A stretch of DNA of 64,000 bases from Acinetobacter suaedae (GTDB lineage Bacteria > Pseudomonadota > Gammaproteobacteria > Pseudomonadales > Moraxellaceae), in NCBI RefSeq assembly GCF_008630915.1, contig NZ_CP043909.1, positions 1,178,001 through 1,242,000 on the forward strand, in the 5' to 3' direction. Below, piece after piece: positions 5,922-14,802 of this stretch. Below the pieces are notes generated by a model, which worked only from the letters and a program-made list of their open reading frames with translations, was not told where the DNA came from and searched no databases. Position 1 is the stretch's first letter, and each line of letters starts with the position of its first letter. A program made the translations under genes and the position numbers.

Positions 5922-7925
5922 CTATTTCCATTGAAAACCTACTGATACACCGCCGCCCCAATTACCACGACTGTTTCCAGTTCCTGCAGCTTTGTATACC
6001 CATTTATTATTTTCTGTCACGCCACTAACGCCAATAGCATAACCCGTTTCACTTTCCCATTGACCTAAACCTGCACTTACCATACTACCTCCAGCTTCTG
6101 TGGGTTGTGGTAATGATGCAATTGCGATGCTTGAAGCTACTGCTGCTTGATAACGATTTTCTAGTTTGTTAATGCGTTGATCAGTATAGGCTTTAGATGA
6201 TGCCAGTGTTTGAGCATCACCTTGAGCCATTTCTGTTCGAATCGCAGCGCGGTCAGCAGTTGCTGCATTATCAGCTGCAATACGTTCGGATTTTTCTTTA
6301 GCATCTGCGGCAGCAAACTCATCACGAATTTTTGTGCGGTCAGCAGTTGCTGCGTTGTCAGCTGCTATACGTTCAGCTTTTTCCTTCGCATCTGCATCTG
6401 CTCGAATAACAGCTTCGGCATCTATATTTGCTTGTAGTACTGCATCTGCGGCAGCAAATTCATCACGGATTTTTGCACGATCTGCTGTTGCTGCATTGTC
6501 AGCAGCTACACGTTCTGCCTTTTCTTTGGCATCTGCTGCTGCAAATTCAGTACGGATTTTTTCACGGTCTGTAGTTGCAGCATTATCAGCAGCAATACGT
6601 TCAGCCTTTTCTGTATCAATACGAGCATTTAATGCTGTATCCGCAGCTTCTCGTGCTTCTGTTTCTTTAGCAATCTGGGAGTCTGTATAATCTTTGGCTT
6701 CTTGAGTGCTATTTGCTATATCTGTTGCAATATGATCTATACGGCCATCAAGTCGTATAATATCTCCTTTAACTGCTGTCATATCTGTTTTAAGTGTATT
6801 TACGTCGCCTTCAATATTTGTGACACGTGTATCCAGCGTATCAATTCGAGTATGCGCATCATTAGCCCGAGTGAGTGCCTGATTTGCTGTTGTTTGCGCT
6901 GCGCCTGCTATTGTAGAAGCTTGGTTTGCTGTATTTTGTGCATCATCAGCTTTAGTCTCTACTGTCTTTAACTGAGCAAAATTCACCGCATCAGTATCTT
7001 CTATACCTGCTTTGACATTGGTAATTTGGCGTTCAGCACCAGTTGAGCCGACAGAAATAGTATTTGTGCGGTCTGCGATTGAACCTGACCCCAGTGCAAC
7101 AGAGTTATCTTCTTGTGCTTTTGAAGCGTGTCCTAGTGCAAGTGCGGATTGACCTGATGCTTCTGCCATAAAACCGATGGCACTAGCATAATCAGCTAAA
7201 GCTTTTGATTGATCTCCTAGTGCTGTTCCAGCGACACCTTGTGTTTGTGAAAGAAAACCAGTTGCGACACCATATTGATCTGCAATAGCGCCATGTCCTG
7301 TCGCCACAGCTCCTGGACCATTTGTCGTTGCGGTTGTACCCAATGCCCAAGATTCGTGTTCAGCATTTGGGGTGCCATTGCTGCCAACAGGGTTACTTGT
7401 CCCTAAAACTTTATCGCCTGAACCAACACTTATATTGGAAATTGCTTCATTTAACTGCCCTAAATTCACCGCATCAGTATCTTCTGTGCCATTAGCAACC
7501 CCCATTAATTGCTGATCATTAAAGTGAACGCCATCTGCCATAAATCTAGTAAAGTGATTAGGCGCAACAATTGTTACACCAGAGTCCTCTACCCACATGC
7601 TTCCAAGACCTGAAGATCTTAACTTTGTAAATCCACCATTAATCTCAAGTTGAGCTCCTGTATTATTTTGAATAGTTGTTTTATCTCGATTAAATTGGAA
7701 TACTCTTACTTGATCAACGCCTGGTTTTCCTACAAATCCTTTTATACTATTTAACTCTAATCCACCTACACCATCATTGTCAGCGAAAATAGCTGCGGAA
7801 CCATCTTGACCATCTAAACATGCCTTAGTCCAATAAGTTGTGCAGGCTTGATTCTCTACAGGTGCAGGTGCGGCAAAAGCGCCCCCAGAAGCTAAAGCAA
7901 TTGCTAATGTTGAAATGTTTTTCAT
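5922..7925 (-). CDS. YadA-type trimeric autotransporter adhesin 2
   Basis: A 667-residue type Vc autotransporter. It has a short Sec signal (residues 1-19) and the N-terminal domain shared with adhesin 1 (ADNDGVGG, IKGFVG, IQNN). Residues 190-290 form a classic YadA/Hia head of left-handed beta-roll repeats (AVATGHGAIA, SALALGHASK, SVALGSGS). A neck (DTDAVNFAQL) leads to a long coiled-coil stalk, then a C-terminal anchor. Residues 437-565 are four near-identical copies of an AERIAADNAATADR module. Surface adhesion is expected from the family. Different heads and stalks behind one shared N-terminal domain suggest domain shuffling. Confidence 0.92.
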   Translation of the reverse strand: MKNISTLAIALASGGAFAAPAPVENQACTTYWTKACLDGQDGSAAIFADNDGVGGLELNSIKGFVGKPGVDQVRVFQFNRDKTTIQNNTGAQLEINGGFTKLRSSGLGSMWVEDSGVTIVAPNHFTRFMADGVHFNDQQLMGVANGTEDTDAVNLGQLNEAISNISVGSGDKVLGTSNPVGSNGTPNAEHESWALGTTATTNGPGAVATGHGAIADQYGVATGFLSQTQGVAGTALGDQSKALADYASAIGFMAEASGQSALALGHASKAQEDNSVALGSGSIADRTNTISVGSTGAERQITNVKAGIEDTDAVNFAQLKTVETKADDAQNTANQASTIAGAAQTTANQALTRANDAHTRIDTLDTRVTNIEGDVNTLKTDMTAVKGDIIRLDGRIDHIATDIANSTQEAKDYTDSQIAKETEAREAADTALNARIDTEKAERIAADNAATTDREKIRTEFAAADAKEKAERVAADNAATADRAKIRDEFAAADAVLQANIDAEAVIRADADAKEKAERIAADNAATADRTKIRDEFAAADAKEKSERIAADNAATADRAAIRTEMAQGDAQTLASSKAYTDQRINKLENRYQAAVASSIAIASLPQPTEAGGSMVSAGLGQWESETGYAIGVSGVTENNKWVYKAAGTGNSRGNWGGGVSVGFQWK
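6231..6617 (-). repeat. Stalk repeats in adhesin 2
   Basis: About four copies of a 28- to 40-residue coiled-coil module (AERIAADNAATADR plus KIRDEFAAADAKE) are encoded by near-identical DNA. This is a likely site of length variation by recombination. Confidence 0.85.
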
Positions 7926-7961
7926 GAAATACGTCCTAGAAATTTAAGATTATTGATTTTA

Positions 7962-7980
7962 AATGTTTGTTTAACACATT
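7962..7980. promoter_or_regulatory. 19-bp palindrome D (adhesin 2)
   Basis: AATGTTT-GTTTA-ACACATT sits 37 bases before the adhesin 2 start codon. An outer TTTAAATGT/ACATTTAAA pairing extends it by two bases. Confidence 0.5.
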
Positions 7981-8099
7981 TAAATTTATATTTAAATGTT
8001 GCTTCTCACAATAGTTTTGTATATTTTTTTATATTAATTTTTTTATGTTATTGATTTTTATTAATGTATTTAAATTTATTTTTTGTTGCTGCTTCTCGT

Positions 8100-8118
8100 T
8101 ATGTGTATTGTGTGCATT
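8100..8118. promoter_or_regulatory. 19-bp palindrome E
   Basis: TATGTGT-ATTGT-GTGCATT, a weaker match to the common motif. The 12 bases CTCGTTATGTGT at its left are repeated exactly at 9261-9272. Confidence 0.4.
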
Positions 8119-8357
8119 TGGTATATATAGTGTGATATCCGATGCAATATTGAAAATATTGATTCTAAACATTATTGACCATGAGAAATATTCATAGTCG
8201 ACAATATTTTGATGTTTCTTTCGTGAAAGTATCCAACCATCAGGCTTTTTAATTTTCCAAGTGATAAAATAGTAATATGAAATTTACACATTTTTATGAT
8301 TTAGAAATGTTAAAGTAATCAACGTATGTATTTTATATAGTCTTTGCTGGAGAGATT

Positions 8358-9257
8358 ATGCAAAAACACGTTTTAGCAAGTAAAAATATGGAGTTATCAG
8401 TTACTACACAGCTATCTCATAATACAGAAACGACTTTGGAACATGTGCTTGATATTATGCCAGAATTGATTCGTTGGCTTGTAAAATCGGGCATTGGTTA
8501 TAGTGAGTTTTCTGCGGCTTTGCGACCTTTATTTTATAATGAAGCGATTAAGGAGCTTGATAGGATTGCGCAAAAGAAAACTGATTCTTCAATTAGCATA
8601 TTGTCTGGTCTCACTCGGCGTGAAGTAAATGCTTTTCGCCCACCAGATTCAAAACAACATGTTTGTATAGACATGCAGCAGTTTTTAATGCCTGTCAGTG
8701 TACCTGCAAGAGTTGTTGGGCTGTGGATTCATCAAAGATTGCCTTTTCGTATTCCAATCACGGGCAGTGAGGAAAGCTTTGAATCGCTTGTTCAACAAAT
8801 ATCATCTGAAAAACATCCGCGTTCTATTTTACTCGAACTCAAACGACTTGGTGTTGTAGTTGAGATCAATGATGATGTGATATTGCAGACAGGAAGTTTT
8901 ACACCTTCACCACATGCTGATGAAAGTAAGAAGCTATTTGCTGAAAGTATTGTGGATCATTTAGCTGCAGGTATTCATAACATTACGGAAGGAGATGATG
9001 CTTTTCTAGAGCAGGCGATTTTTGCAGATGAATTGACTTATGAATCTGTTGTAGAGCTTAAAAAACTATGTGTAGACCAATGGCAAACCATGGCAAAAAC
9101 GGTTTTAGCTCGAACGATGGAGCTGTGCCGGAAGGACGAAGGAAAGTTAGATGCAAGTTATCGCTTTAGACTAGGAGTCTTTCAATATGAGGCAATGGAA
9201 CAGCATATTGTAGGAATAAACAGTAGCCGTAATTCTTGTAAGGAAAGTGGTAGTTAA
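8358..9257 (+). CDS. DUF6502-type protein, candidate regulator
   Basis: A 299-residue soluble protein with no signal or membrane helix. The N-terminal half resembles DUF6502 proteins: an RWLVKSGIGYSEFSAAL helix pair, then SILSGLTRREV, which looks like a helix-turn-helix recognition segment. The C-terminal half is helical, with no catalytic motif that I recognise. It is divergent from adhesin 2 and is followed by a lipoprotein gene whose promoter starts right after its stop codon. Location among operator-bearing surface genes makes a DNA-binding role attractive, but this is inference. Start chosen for the GGAG ribosome binding site. Confidence 0.65.
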   Translation: MQKHVLASKNMELSVTTQLSHNTETTLEHVLDIMPELIRWLVKSGIGYSEFSAALRPLFYNEAIKELDRIAQKKTDSSISILSGLTRREVNAFRPPDSKQHVCIDMQQFLMPVSVPARVVGLWIHQRLPFRIPITGSEESFESLVQQISSEKHPRSILLELKRLGVVVEINDDVILQTGSFTPSPHADESKKLFAESIVDHLAAGIHNITEGDDAFLEQAIFADELTYESVVELKKLCVDQWQTMAKTVLARTMELCRKDEGKLDASYRFRLGVFQYEAMEQHIVGINSSRNSCKESGS

Positions 9258-9286
9258 TTGCTCGTTATGTGTGTTATGTTTATAAT
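9258..9286 (+). promoter_or_regulatory. Predicted promoter of lipoprotein gene
   Basis: TTGCTC and a perfect TATAAT are 17 bases apart, starting at the first base after the DUF6502 stop codon. Palindrome F overlaps the -10 box. Confidence 0.65.
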
Positions 9287-9293
9287 GCACATA
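9275..9293. promoter_or_regulatory. 19-bp palindrome F over a -10 box
   Basis: TATGTTT-ATAAT-GCACATA covers the TATAAT box of the lipoprotein promoter. An extra TATGTGT half-site lies at 9266-9272. Confidence 0.55.
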
Positions 9294-9402
9294 AATTTCT
9301 TTTGGAGATACTTTATTCAATCATTTATTTGTTCGGCTGAGATTTTTCTTAGAAGAGAAATATTCGTCCCACAAATGGAATTGTATGAATAAAGAGGGTG
9401 AT

Positions 9403-10191
9403 ATGGAATTACGTACTTTTTTACTTATGGGTGGTATTCTCCTGACAGGATGTGGAGGGGATGATTTTAGTGCTGGGGTCAGTTTAGGAGGGACAGGTAA
9501 TGGATCGGGGATAGGTGTAAATAACCCTCAACCTCCGACAACCAATCCTCCTATTATTGGTGAGCCTGATGAAACACCAATTCCTGAACTTGAAGAGGTT
9601 GATACTAGTATTTTAAAAGAACAAGTGTATTCAGGAAAAAAAGAACAAAGTTGTGGTGGATTACATCGTTCAATGTATTTTAAAGGATTGGTTAATGGAC
9701 AATATGATGAAATTGTCGAGGAGTTACGTACCCCAATTTCGCAATATGATCGGACTGTAGGTGCAATTCTACATGTAAAGGTATGTAATACAACTTCTAG
9801 TCCAGTTTATGAATATATTCCAAGTTGCCGATCTCCGATTTCATTGTTGAATCAGAATGGAACACCTATTTTGCCGCATAACTGGATGAGTTGTATTAAC
9901 TCGGAATTTATTCATGTTTATCAACCTAACCAGTGCCATACATATGATTTTCGTTATACATTTGCCAATGTGATCAAACAATGGAAGTTCAGATATCAGA
10001 CTGAATATGCTTTTAATTTGATTGGAAATGATAATCGAATTCAGTGTGAACCATTAGAGACATCGTTGAAAATTGTTGCAATGGATCAGGAGGAAGAAGT
10101 AACGTCACCTGATATTGATCAGCAACCTCCATTGGTTGGTGGGGGTTTTCCATCTAATGGTGGGCTTGTTGGAGTTGCACCACCACCATGA
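9403..10191 (+). CDS. Hypothetical lipoprotein
   Basis: A 262-residue predicted lipoprotein: a short hydrophobic signal ends in lipobox LTGC, then a Gly-rich and Pro-rich linker (NNPQPPTTNPP) leads to a Cys-containing domain (about residues 85-220) and a second Gly/Pro-rich tail. Several cysteines (SCGG, KVCN, PSCRS, MSCIN, NQCH, IQCE) suggest disulfides in the periplasm or at the surface. The start at 9403 is preferred over the ATG at 9385 because GAGGG lies just before it. I do not recognise the domain. Its promoter carries the same palindrome as the adhesin and pga promoters. Confidence 0.7.
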   Translation: MELRTFLLMGGILLTGCGGDDFSAGVSLGGTGNGSGIGVNNPQPPTTNPPIIGEPDETPIPELEEVDTSILKEQVYSGKKEQSCGGLHRSMYFKGLVNGQYDEIVEELRTPISQYDRTVGAILHVKVCNTTSSPVYEYIPSCRSPISLLNQNGTPILPHNWMSCINSEFIHVYQPNQCHTYDFRYTFANVIKQWKFRYQTEYAFNLIGNDNRIQCEPLETSLKIVAMDQEEEVTSPDIDQQPPLVGGGFPSNGGLVGVAPPP

Positions 10192-10260
10192 TTGGATTGT
10201 CAAACATATGCTAATTTGATTCAGATGTTTAGCCAACATGCAGAATCTAAATAAATCTTA

Positions 10261-10296
10261 AAAAACGCCACAATATATTTATATTGTGGCGTTTTT
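10261..10296. terminator. Bidirectional terminator
   Basis: A perfect 16-bp stem (AAAAACGCCACAATAT and its complement) with a 4-base loop, flanked by A and T runs. It separates the lipoprotein gene from the pga operon. Confidence 0.85.
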
Positions 10297-10431
10297 AACT
10301 TTGCTTTTAAAAAATCAATACCTTGTATGTCTTTGATAGATTAACTTTGGTCATATTTGGATGCTGATTTCGTAGATTTGATTAAATATAGGCTAATAAA
10401 AATAGTGATAAAGGGCAAATAATTCTAAAAA

Positions 10432-10450
10432 AATGTGCAATTAGCGCATT
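10432..10450. promoter_or_regulatory. 19-bp palindrome G (pgaA promoter)
   Basis: AATGTGC-AATTA-GCGCATT has the same arms as palindrome A. A plausible -10 box TATAGT at 10458-10463, with a 17-base spacer, would put the -35 region (10435-10440) inside the palindrome. Confidence 0.7.
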
Positions 10451-10503
10451 TTTAATGTATAGTCCTCAACCAATTTAATGTCGACTGTTTATATTTTGTT
10501 CAG

Positions 10504-12984
10504 ATGAAGCATATTAACTTAATCTCCATTTCTTTAGGCATAGGTTATTGCTTGTTATCCACTCATGTTGATGCTGCTAACTCAGTAATTGATCAAGAGA
10601 GAGAACAGGCAGTACAGTCCATTCGTCAAGGTAATACTGAGCAGGGAGTGGCACAACTTGCTCAATTAAGGAGCAAGTATCCAGAGGATCAGAAAATACT
10701 AGCGGATTATTTATTGGTCGAGTTACAAGCGGGGAGATTTAACGATTCAACGCTTTCACAGTTGCAGGAAATTAATGTGCATTTGTTTCCTCAATATGCA
10801 CAAATGTCTTTACTCTATGCGTTGAGAGATTTAAAAAGGTTTAAGCTCGCATTGGAGCTTGCTGAAAAGTTTTATACTTATAAGTCATCTAATGATTTAG
10901 GTTTAATGCTAGGGGGGCTTTATGCAGAGGATCAACAGATCGGACCTGCAAAGTTATATTTAGATCTAGTCAGCGTTCAAGAGTTAAACGTTAGTCAACT
11001 GGTACAGGGGGCTTATGCTTATCGGCGTATTGGTGATTTAATCCAAGCATTAGATTGGGCAACAATGGCTAGGTTATTACAACCTCATTCTGATGAAGTA
11101 CTACAACAATATTATCCTACACTTTTAGCTTTAGAAAGCAGTAAAAAAGCTTTAGCAGATGCAGAACAGGATCTGCTTAAAGTAAAAAACACCAAACTCT
11201 ATCATCAGATTAAACAGGCCTATTTTGCTCAAAATATACGTTATGCCATTGATTATTTAAGGTATAAAAAAAATTGGACTGAGCAGCAACCTTATTTGAA
11301 ACTTGATCAGGTTCTTGCTGAAATGTCAGCTTATGCACAAGATATTGATCTAAATGATAAAATGTTTAACACATTTTATTATGACTATATTTATGCTTTA
11401 AGTGTAAGAGGACATAGTCAAGAGGCGATTGATTGGTTAAATAAAACGAATAAAAATGTTGGGGAAGGATATTTCTCTGATAGAGATATTCCCAATTATA
11501 CCCGTCATGCGATAGCTGATGCCTATTTAGCTTTACGAAAACCAAAACATGCTGAGCAATGGTATAAAAGTTTATTAGATGATCAGAAATATTTAAATTT
11601 TGAAGTTTATACCGGGCTTTATTATTCTTATATTGAACAAGAAGAATATTTTCTAGCTGAAAAGCTTCTCAGTGATCTTGATCATCAATTACCACGATTA
11701 CAGTACAGTGATGCTAAAGGTTCTAATCCATGGGTACATCCTGATCGTGCAAGCTATATAGAATTACTGGGATTAAATCAAGCTTACAGCAATCGTCTTA
11801 AACAAGCTGAGCAATATTATCAAGACTTGTTAACTATTGCGCCAAATAATGATAGTTATATCAATCAATTGGCAATGATTCAGCGCTGGCGTGACAAACC
11901 ACTACAAGCAAATAAAACTCTAGCTCGCTTAAATGGATTACAGCCTGTTTCAAAAAGTCAAAAACTTAACCATATGCAAAATGCTCAGGCATTAGGTGAT
12001 GTCAAAACTTGGCGTAATGCATTGCACGAATTGAAGCAAATTGATCCAGAAGATACTGGTGTGATGAAGTCTGCCATTGAGCTTCAAGAACGAGATCGAC
12101 CTAGTATTGTTCATCATAGTGAATTTGGTCGCAGTCGCACGAAACAGGGTGACTCTGTTCATGGCATACAAGGTTTAAGTGATCGTAACTCAAAAACACA
12201 GTTGTATTCACCTTGGTTTTTATCAGATCAGTTTCGTATCTTAGCTCAGTATACTACACGATGGTCCGAGTATCGTGATGGAGTCATCCATGAGAATCGT
12301 TATGCTCTAGGTGGTGAATGGTCAGCATATCGTAAAACATTGACAGCTTTATTATCAGAAAATGAATTAGGACAACGTGCTGGTGTGAATATCCAATGGT
12401 CGCATTGGTTGAATGATCATTGGAGCTATCGTTTTGGTTTTGATAGTGCGGCTGATATTCCTTTACAAGCAATTCAACAAAATCATAATGGTCAGTCTTA
12501 CAGTGCTGGTTTGACATGGAAACAAGACTCATCTCGTAGAGCCAGTGCAGATTATCAGTGGGTTGATATTAATGATGGTAACACCCGTCAAGAATTGCAG
12601 CTGAACTTTAATCAAGGTTTGTGGTACACCCCTCATCAGACCTCGCAGGTCAATATTTCTGCCTATTACGGCAAGAATAACTTACCTCATGCCACTTATT
12701 TTAACCCTAGAAACCACTATAGCCTAGATTTTAATTGGTCACATGATTGGCTTACATGGCGTAATTATGAACGCTTATTTAACCAGCATTTTGAGTTGGG
12801 TATCGGAATATATAGTCAACGAGACTATACCACCTTGCCGACTTATGCCGCTTTATATCGTCATGAATGGCAGGTAACAAAAGCTTGGAAACTTCATTAT
12901 GGCATCGGTTGGCAGCGGCATCCGTATGATGGTCAACAGGAACAACGTACACATGGTGTGATTGGTTTTGAGGGGAAATTTTAA
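10504..12984 (+). CDS. pgaA: PNAG export outer-membrane porin PgaA
   Basis: An 826-residue PgaA homologue that exports partially deacetylated poly-beta-1,6-N-acetylglucosamine across the outer membrane. It has an N-terminal signal (to about residue 24), a helical TPR superhelix to about residue 530, then aromatic-rich alternating strands forming the C-terminal 16-stranded barrel (WRNYERLFNQHFELGIGIYS near the end), closing in GFEGKF. It is the first gene of a tight pgaABCD operon; pgaB begins at the next base after its stop. No good Shine-Dalgarno precedes the ATG. The promoter carries a palindrome also found at the adhesin genes. Confidence 0.92.
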   Translation: MKHINLISISLGIGYCLLSTHVDAANSVIDQEREQAVQSIRQGNTEQGVAQLAQLRSKYPEDQKILADYLLVELQAGRFNDSTLSQLQEINVHLFPQYAQMSLLYALRDLKRFKLALELAEKFYTYKSSNDLGLMLGGLYAEDQQIGPAKLYLDLVSVQELNVSQLVQGAYAYRRIGDLIQALDWATMARLLQPHSDEVLQQYYPTLLALESSKKALADAEQDLLKVKNTKLYHQIKQAYFAQNIRYAIDYLRYKKNWTEQQPYLKLDQVLAEMSAYAQDIDLNDKMFNTFYYDYIYALSVRGHSQEAIDWLNKTNKNVGEGYFSDRDIPNYTRHAIADAYLALRKPKHAEQWYKSLLDDQKYLNFEVYTGLYYSYIEQEEYFLAEKLLSDLDHQLPRLQYSDAKGSNPWVHPDRASYIELLGLNQAYSNRLKQAEQYYQDLLTIAPNNDSYINQLAMIQRWRDKPLQANKTLARLNGLQPVSKSQKLNHMQNAQALGDVKTWRNALHELKQIDPEDTGVMKSAIELQERDRPSIVHHSEFGRSRTKQGDSVHGIQGLSDRNSKTQLYSPWFLSDQFRILAQYTTRWSEYRDGVIHENRYALGGEWSAYRKTLTALLSENELGQRAGVNIQWSHWLNDHWSYRFGFDSAADIPLQAIQQNHNGQSYSAGLTWKQDSSRRASADYQWVDINDGNTRQELQLNFNQGLWYTPHQTSQVNISAYYGKNNLPHATYFNPRNHYSLDFNWSHDWLTWRNYERLFNQHFELGIGIYSQRDYTTLPTYAALYRHEWQVTKAWKLHYGIGWQRHPYDGQQEQRTHGVIGFEGKF

Positions 12985-14802
12985 ATGAAAACTTTAACTT
13001 TGAGAAAGATCTTACTATCAGTTGTTATCACAGCAAGTTTGACCCCACATTTAATCCAGCCAACAAGAGCACAAAATCAATTTGTCGCACTGACTTTCCA
13101 CGATGTGCGAGATGATGTGAAAAAGCAAGGTGACCATGATGTTTATGCAATTAGCACAAGAAATTTATCCAGTTTTTTCGATTGGATGAAGGCAAATGAT
13201 TGGACACCTATCACTTTGAAACAGATACAGCAAGCAAAAAAGTTGGGTAATCCACTGCCTAAAAATGCTGTATTGCTATGTTTCGATGATGGTGCTTTGA
13301 GTAGTTATCTTAAAGTATTTCCTTTACTCAAACATTATAACGTACCCGCTGTTTTTGCGATTCCAACAAGTTGGATAAATGGCAATACCCAAGCTGCTTA
13401 TGAAGCATATGGTGAAGGGAACTTAATGACTTGGTCGCAAATGAGAGAAATGCAGGCATCAGGGCTAGCTGAATTTGCATCGCACTCTCATGATTTGCAT
13501 CATGGCATCTTGGCAAATCCGCAACAAAATCAAAAACCAGCTGCTATTAGTTACCAGTATTTTCCTGAACAACACCGTTATGAAACAGATAATGAGTTTA
13601 AACAGAGAATTTACCATGATCTTCAACAGTCAAAACAAGTTCTGGATAAAGAACTAGGTGGAGATTCGCAAGCGATAATTTGGCCTTATGGTGCCGTTAC
13701 TACTGAAGTAGCAGAGGTAGCCAAGCAGGCTGGATTTTCAATGTCATTTAGTTTAGGACAGGCATTTACAAATACCAATCAACAAACTGGAACTTATCAA
13801 CGTGCACTGATTATGGGAAACCCAACACCAGAGCAAATTGCTGGGAGTGTGCGTAGTGCGGGCAAATATGTGAGTGAGCCCTTATATCCGCCTTTTCGAA
13901 TGATTCATTTTGATTTGATGAAGTTGGAAACTGATCTACAGGACGAGAGTGAACCAAGTTTAGGCAGGCTGTTGCAGCAGCTTGAAGTGCTAAAAAGTAA
14001 TGTCCTCTTGATAGATGGTTTAGCAAAGCCTGATCATCAAGGTCCTTATCAAAAAGCCTATTTCCCAACATTTCATCTACCACAGTCAGTAGATATGCTT
14101 TCGCGAATTGCATGGCAGGCACGAACACGTGTAGGGCAATTAGTAATTGTGAATCTACCAATTTTTCCAAATGTTTATAAACCTGATCAAGTGGTTGATT
14201 TAGCTCGTGATGCTGCCAGATTTAATCCAAGTATAAATAGTATTAGTTTAGATTCTGAGCAATTTCTAGATTGTTTGTGGACTGATCAAATAACGACTTT
14301 TGAGTGTCAAAACAATGTAAAAACAGTTTTACATTTACAGCAACGAATACAGGAAGCAATTCGACCATATTTGGATATGAGTAGTCGTTATTTCCCTAGT
14401 TTAAAAGTGTCGGTTGGACAGGCACAAGCCAGAGCAATATCTCAAGCTATTCATCAATTACAGTTAGAAGATAGTCTCTTAATTTTAGAGATAGATGTAT
14501 TAAAACAACCTCAAGTTTTGCACGATTTGTTGTGGGCAATTGATCAGTTAACCGATCAAAAAAAGAAACATATCGCTATTCATTTAACTACACCAGAAAC
14601 TTTAAATGATGTTCAAGGCCAAATTTTAAGACAGTCATTTTTACTTTTACGTGAACATGGCATACAAAAATTAGGTATTACACCTCACCATCTTTATTCA
14701 GGAGAGGCGATTCATCGACAACTCTATTCAGTATTAAGTTTGAATGATAGTCCCATGACTTATAAGAATTTTAATCATGATAGTAATGGAGCTGCGCAAT
14801 GA
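12985..14802 (+). CDS. pgaB: PNAG N-deacetylase PgaB with degenerate C-terminal domain
   Basis: A 605-residue periplasmic PgaB. The N-terminal CE4 deacetylase domain (about 32-290) keeps FDD at 100-102 and the metal-binding SHSHDLHH at 166-173. The C-terminal part (about 303-605) aligns with the PgaB glycoside-hydrolase domain (MIHFDL, LSRIAWQARTR), but the catalytic FHDD block reads SLDSEQ near 421-426, so hydrolysis is probably lost. The signal peptide has no lipobox cysteine, unlike the lipoprotein PgaB of E. coli. It overlaps pgaC by 4 bases (ATGA). An intact copy of the missing activity is encoded at 16551-17732. Confidence 0.9.
   Translation: MKTLTLRKILLSVVITASLTPHLIQPTRAQNQFVALTFHDVRDDVKKQGDHDVYAISTRNLSSFFDWMKANDWTPITLKQIQQAKKLGNPLPKNAVLLCFDDGALSSYLKVFPLLKHYNVPAVFAIPTSWINGNTQAAYEAYGEGNLMTWSQMREMQASGLAEFASHSHDLHHGILANPQQNQKPAAISYQYFPEQHRYETDNEFKQRIYHDLQQSKQVLDKELGGDSQAIIWPYGAVTTEVAEVAKQAGFSMSFSLGQAFTNTNQQTGTYQRALIMGNPTPEQIAGSVRSAGKYVSEPLYPPFRMIHFDLMKLETDLQDESEPSLGRLLQQLEVLKSNVLLIDGLAKPDHQGPYQKAYFPTFHLPQSVDMLSRIAWQARTRVGQLVIVNLPIFPNVYKPDQVVDLARDAARFNPSINSISLDSEQFLDCLWTDQITTFECQNNVKTVLHLQQRIQEAIRPYLDMSSRYFPSLKVSVGQAQARAISQAIHQLQLEDSLLILEIDVLKQPQVLHDLLWAIDQLTDQKKKHIAIHLTTPETLNDVQGQILRQSFLLLREHGIQKLGITPHHLYSGEAIHRQLYSVLSLNDSPMTYKNFNHDSNGAAQ

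Larger units (their letters stand above)
7926..8357. other. Divergent regulatory gap of adhesin 2 and DUF6502 gene
   Basis: Very AT-rich and without a gene. It holds palindromes D and E and an imperfect direct repeat (7978-8007 and about 8067-8097, both containing ATTTAAATTTAT and GCTTCTC). The DUF6502 gene has a good ribosome binding site (GGAG, 5 bases before its ATG). Confidence 0.55.
10192..10503. other. Gap between lipoprotein gene and pgaA
   Basis: Holds a bidirectional terminator (10261-10296), then an AT-rich stretch with the predicted pgaA promoter and palindrome G. No small gene is seen. Confidence 0.6.

Noticed and set aside
6210..6971. Plus-strand open frames opposite the adhesin 2 stalk
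   Set aside because: Their Ser/Ala-rich or Cys-rich repeats are by-products of the coiled-coil codons on the other strand.
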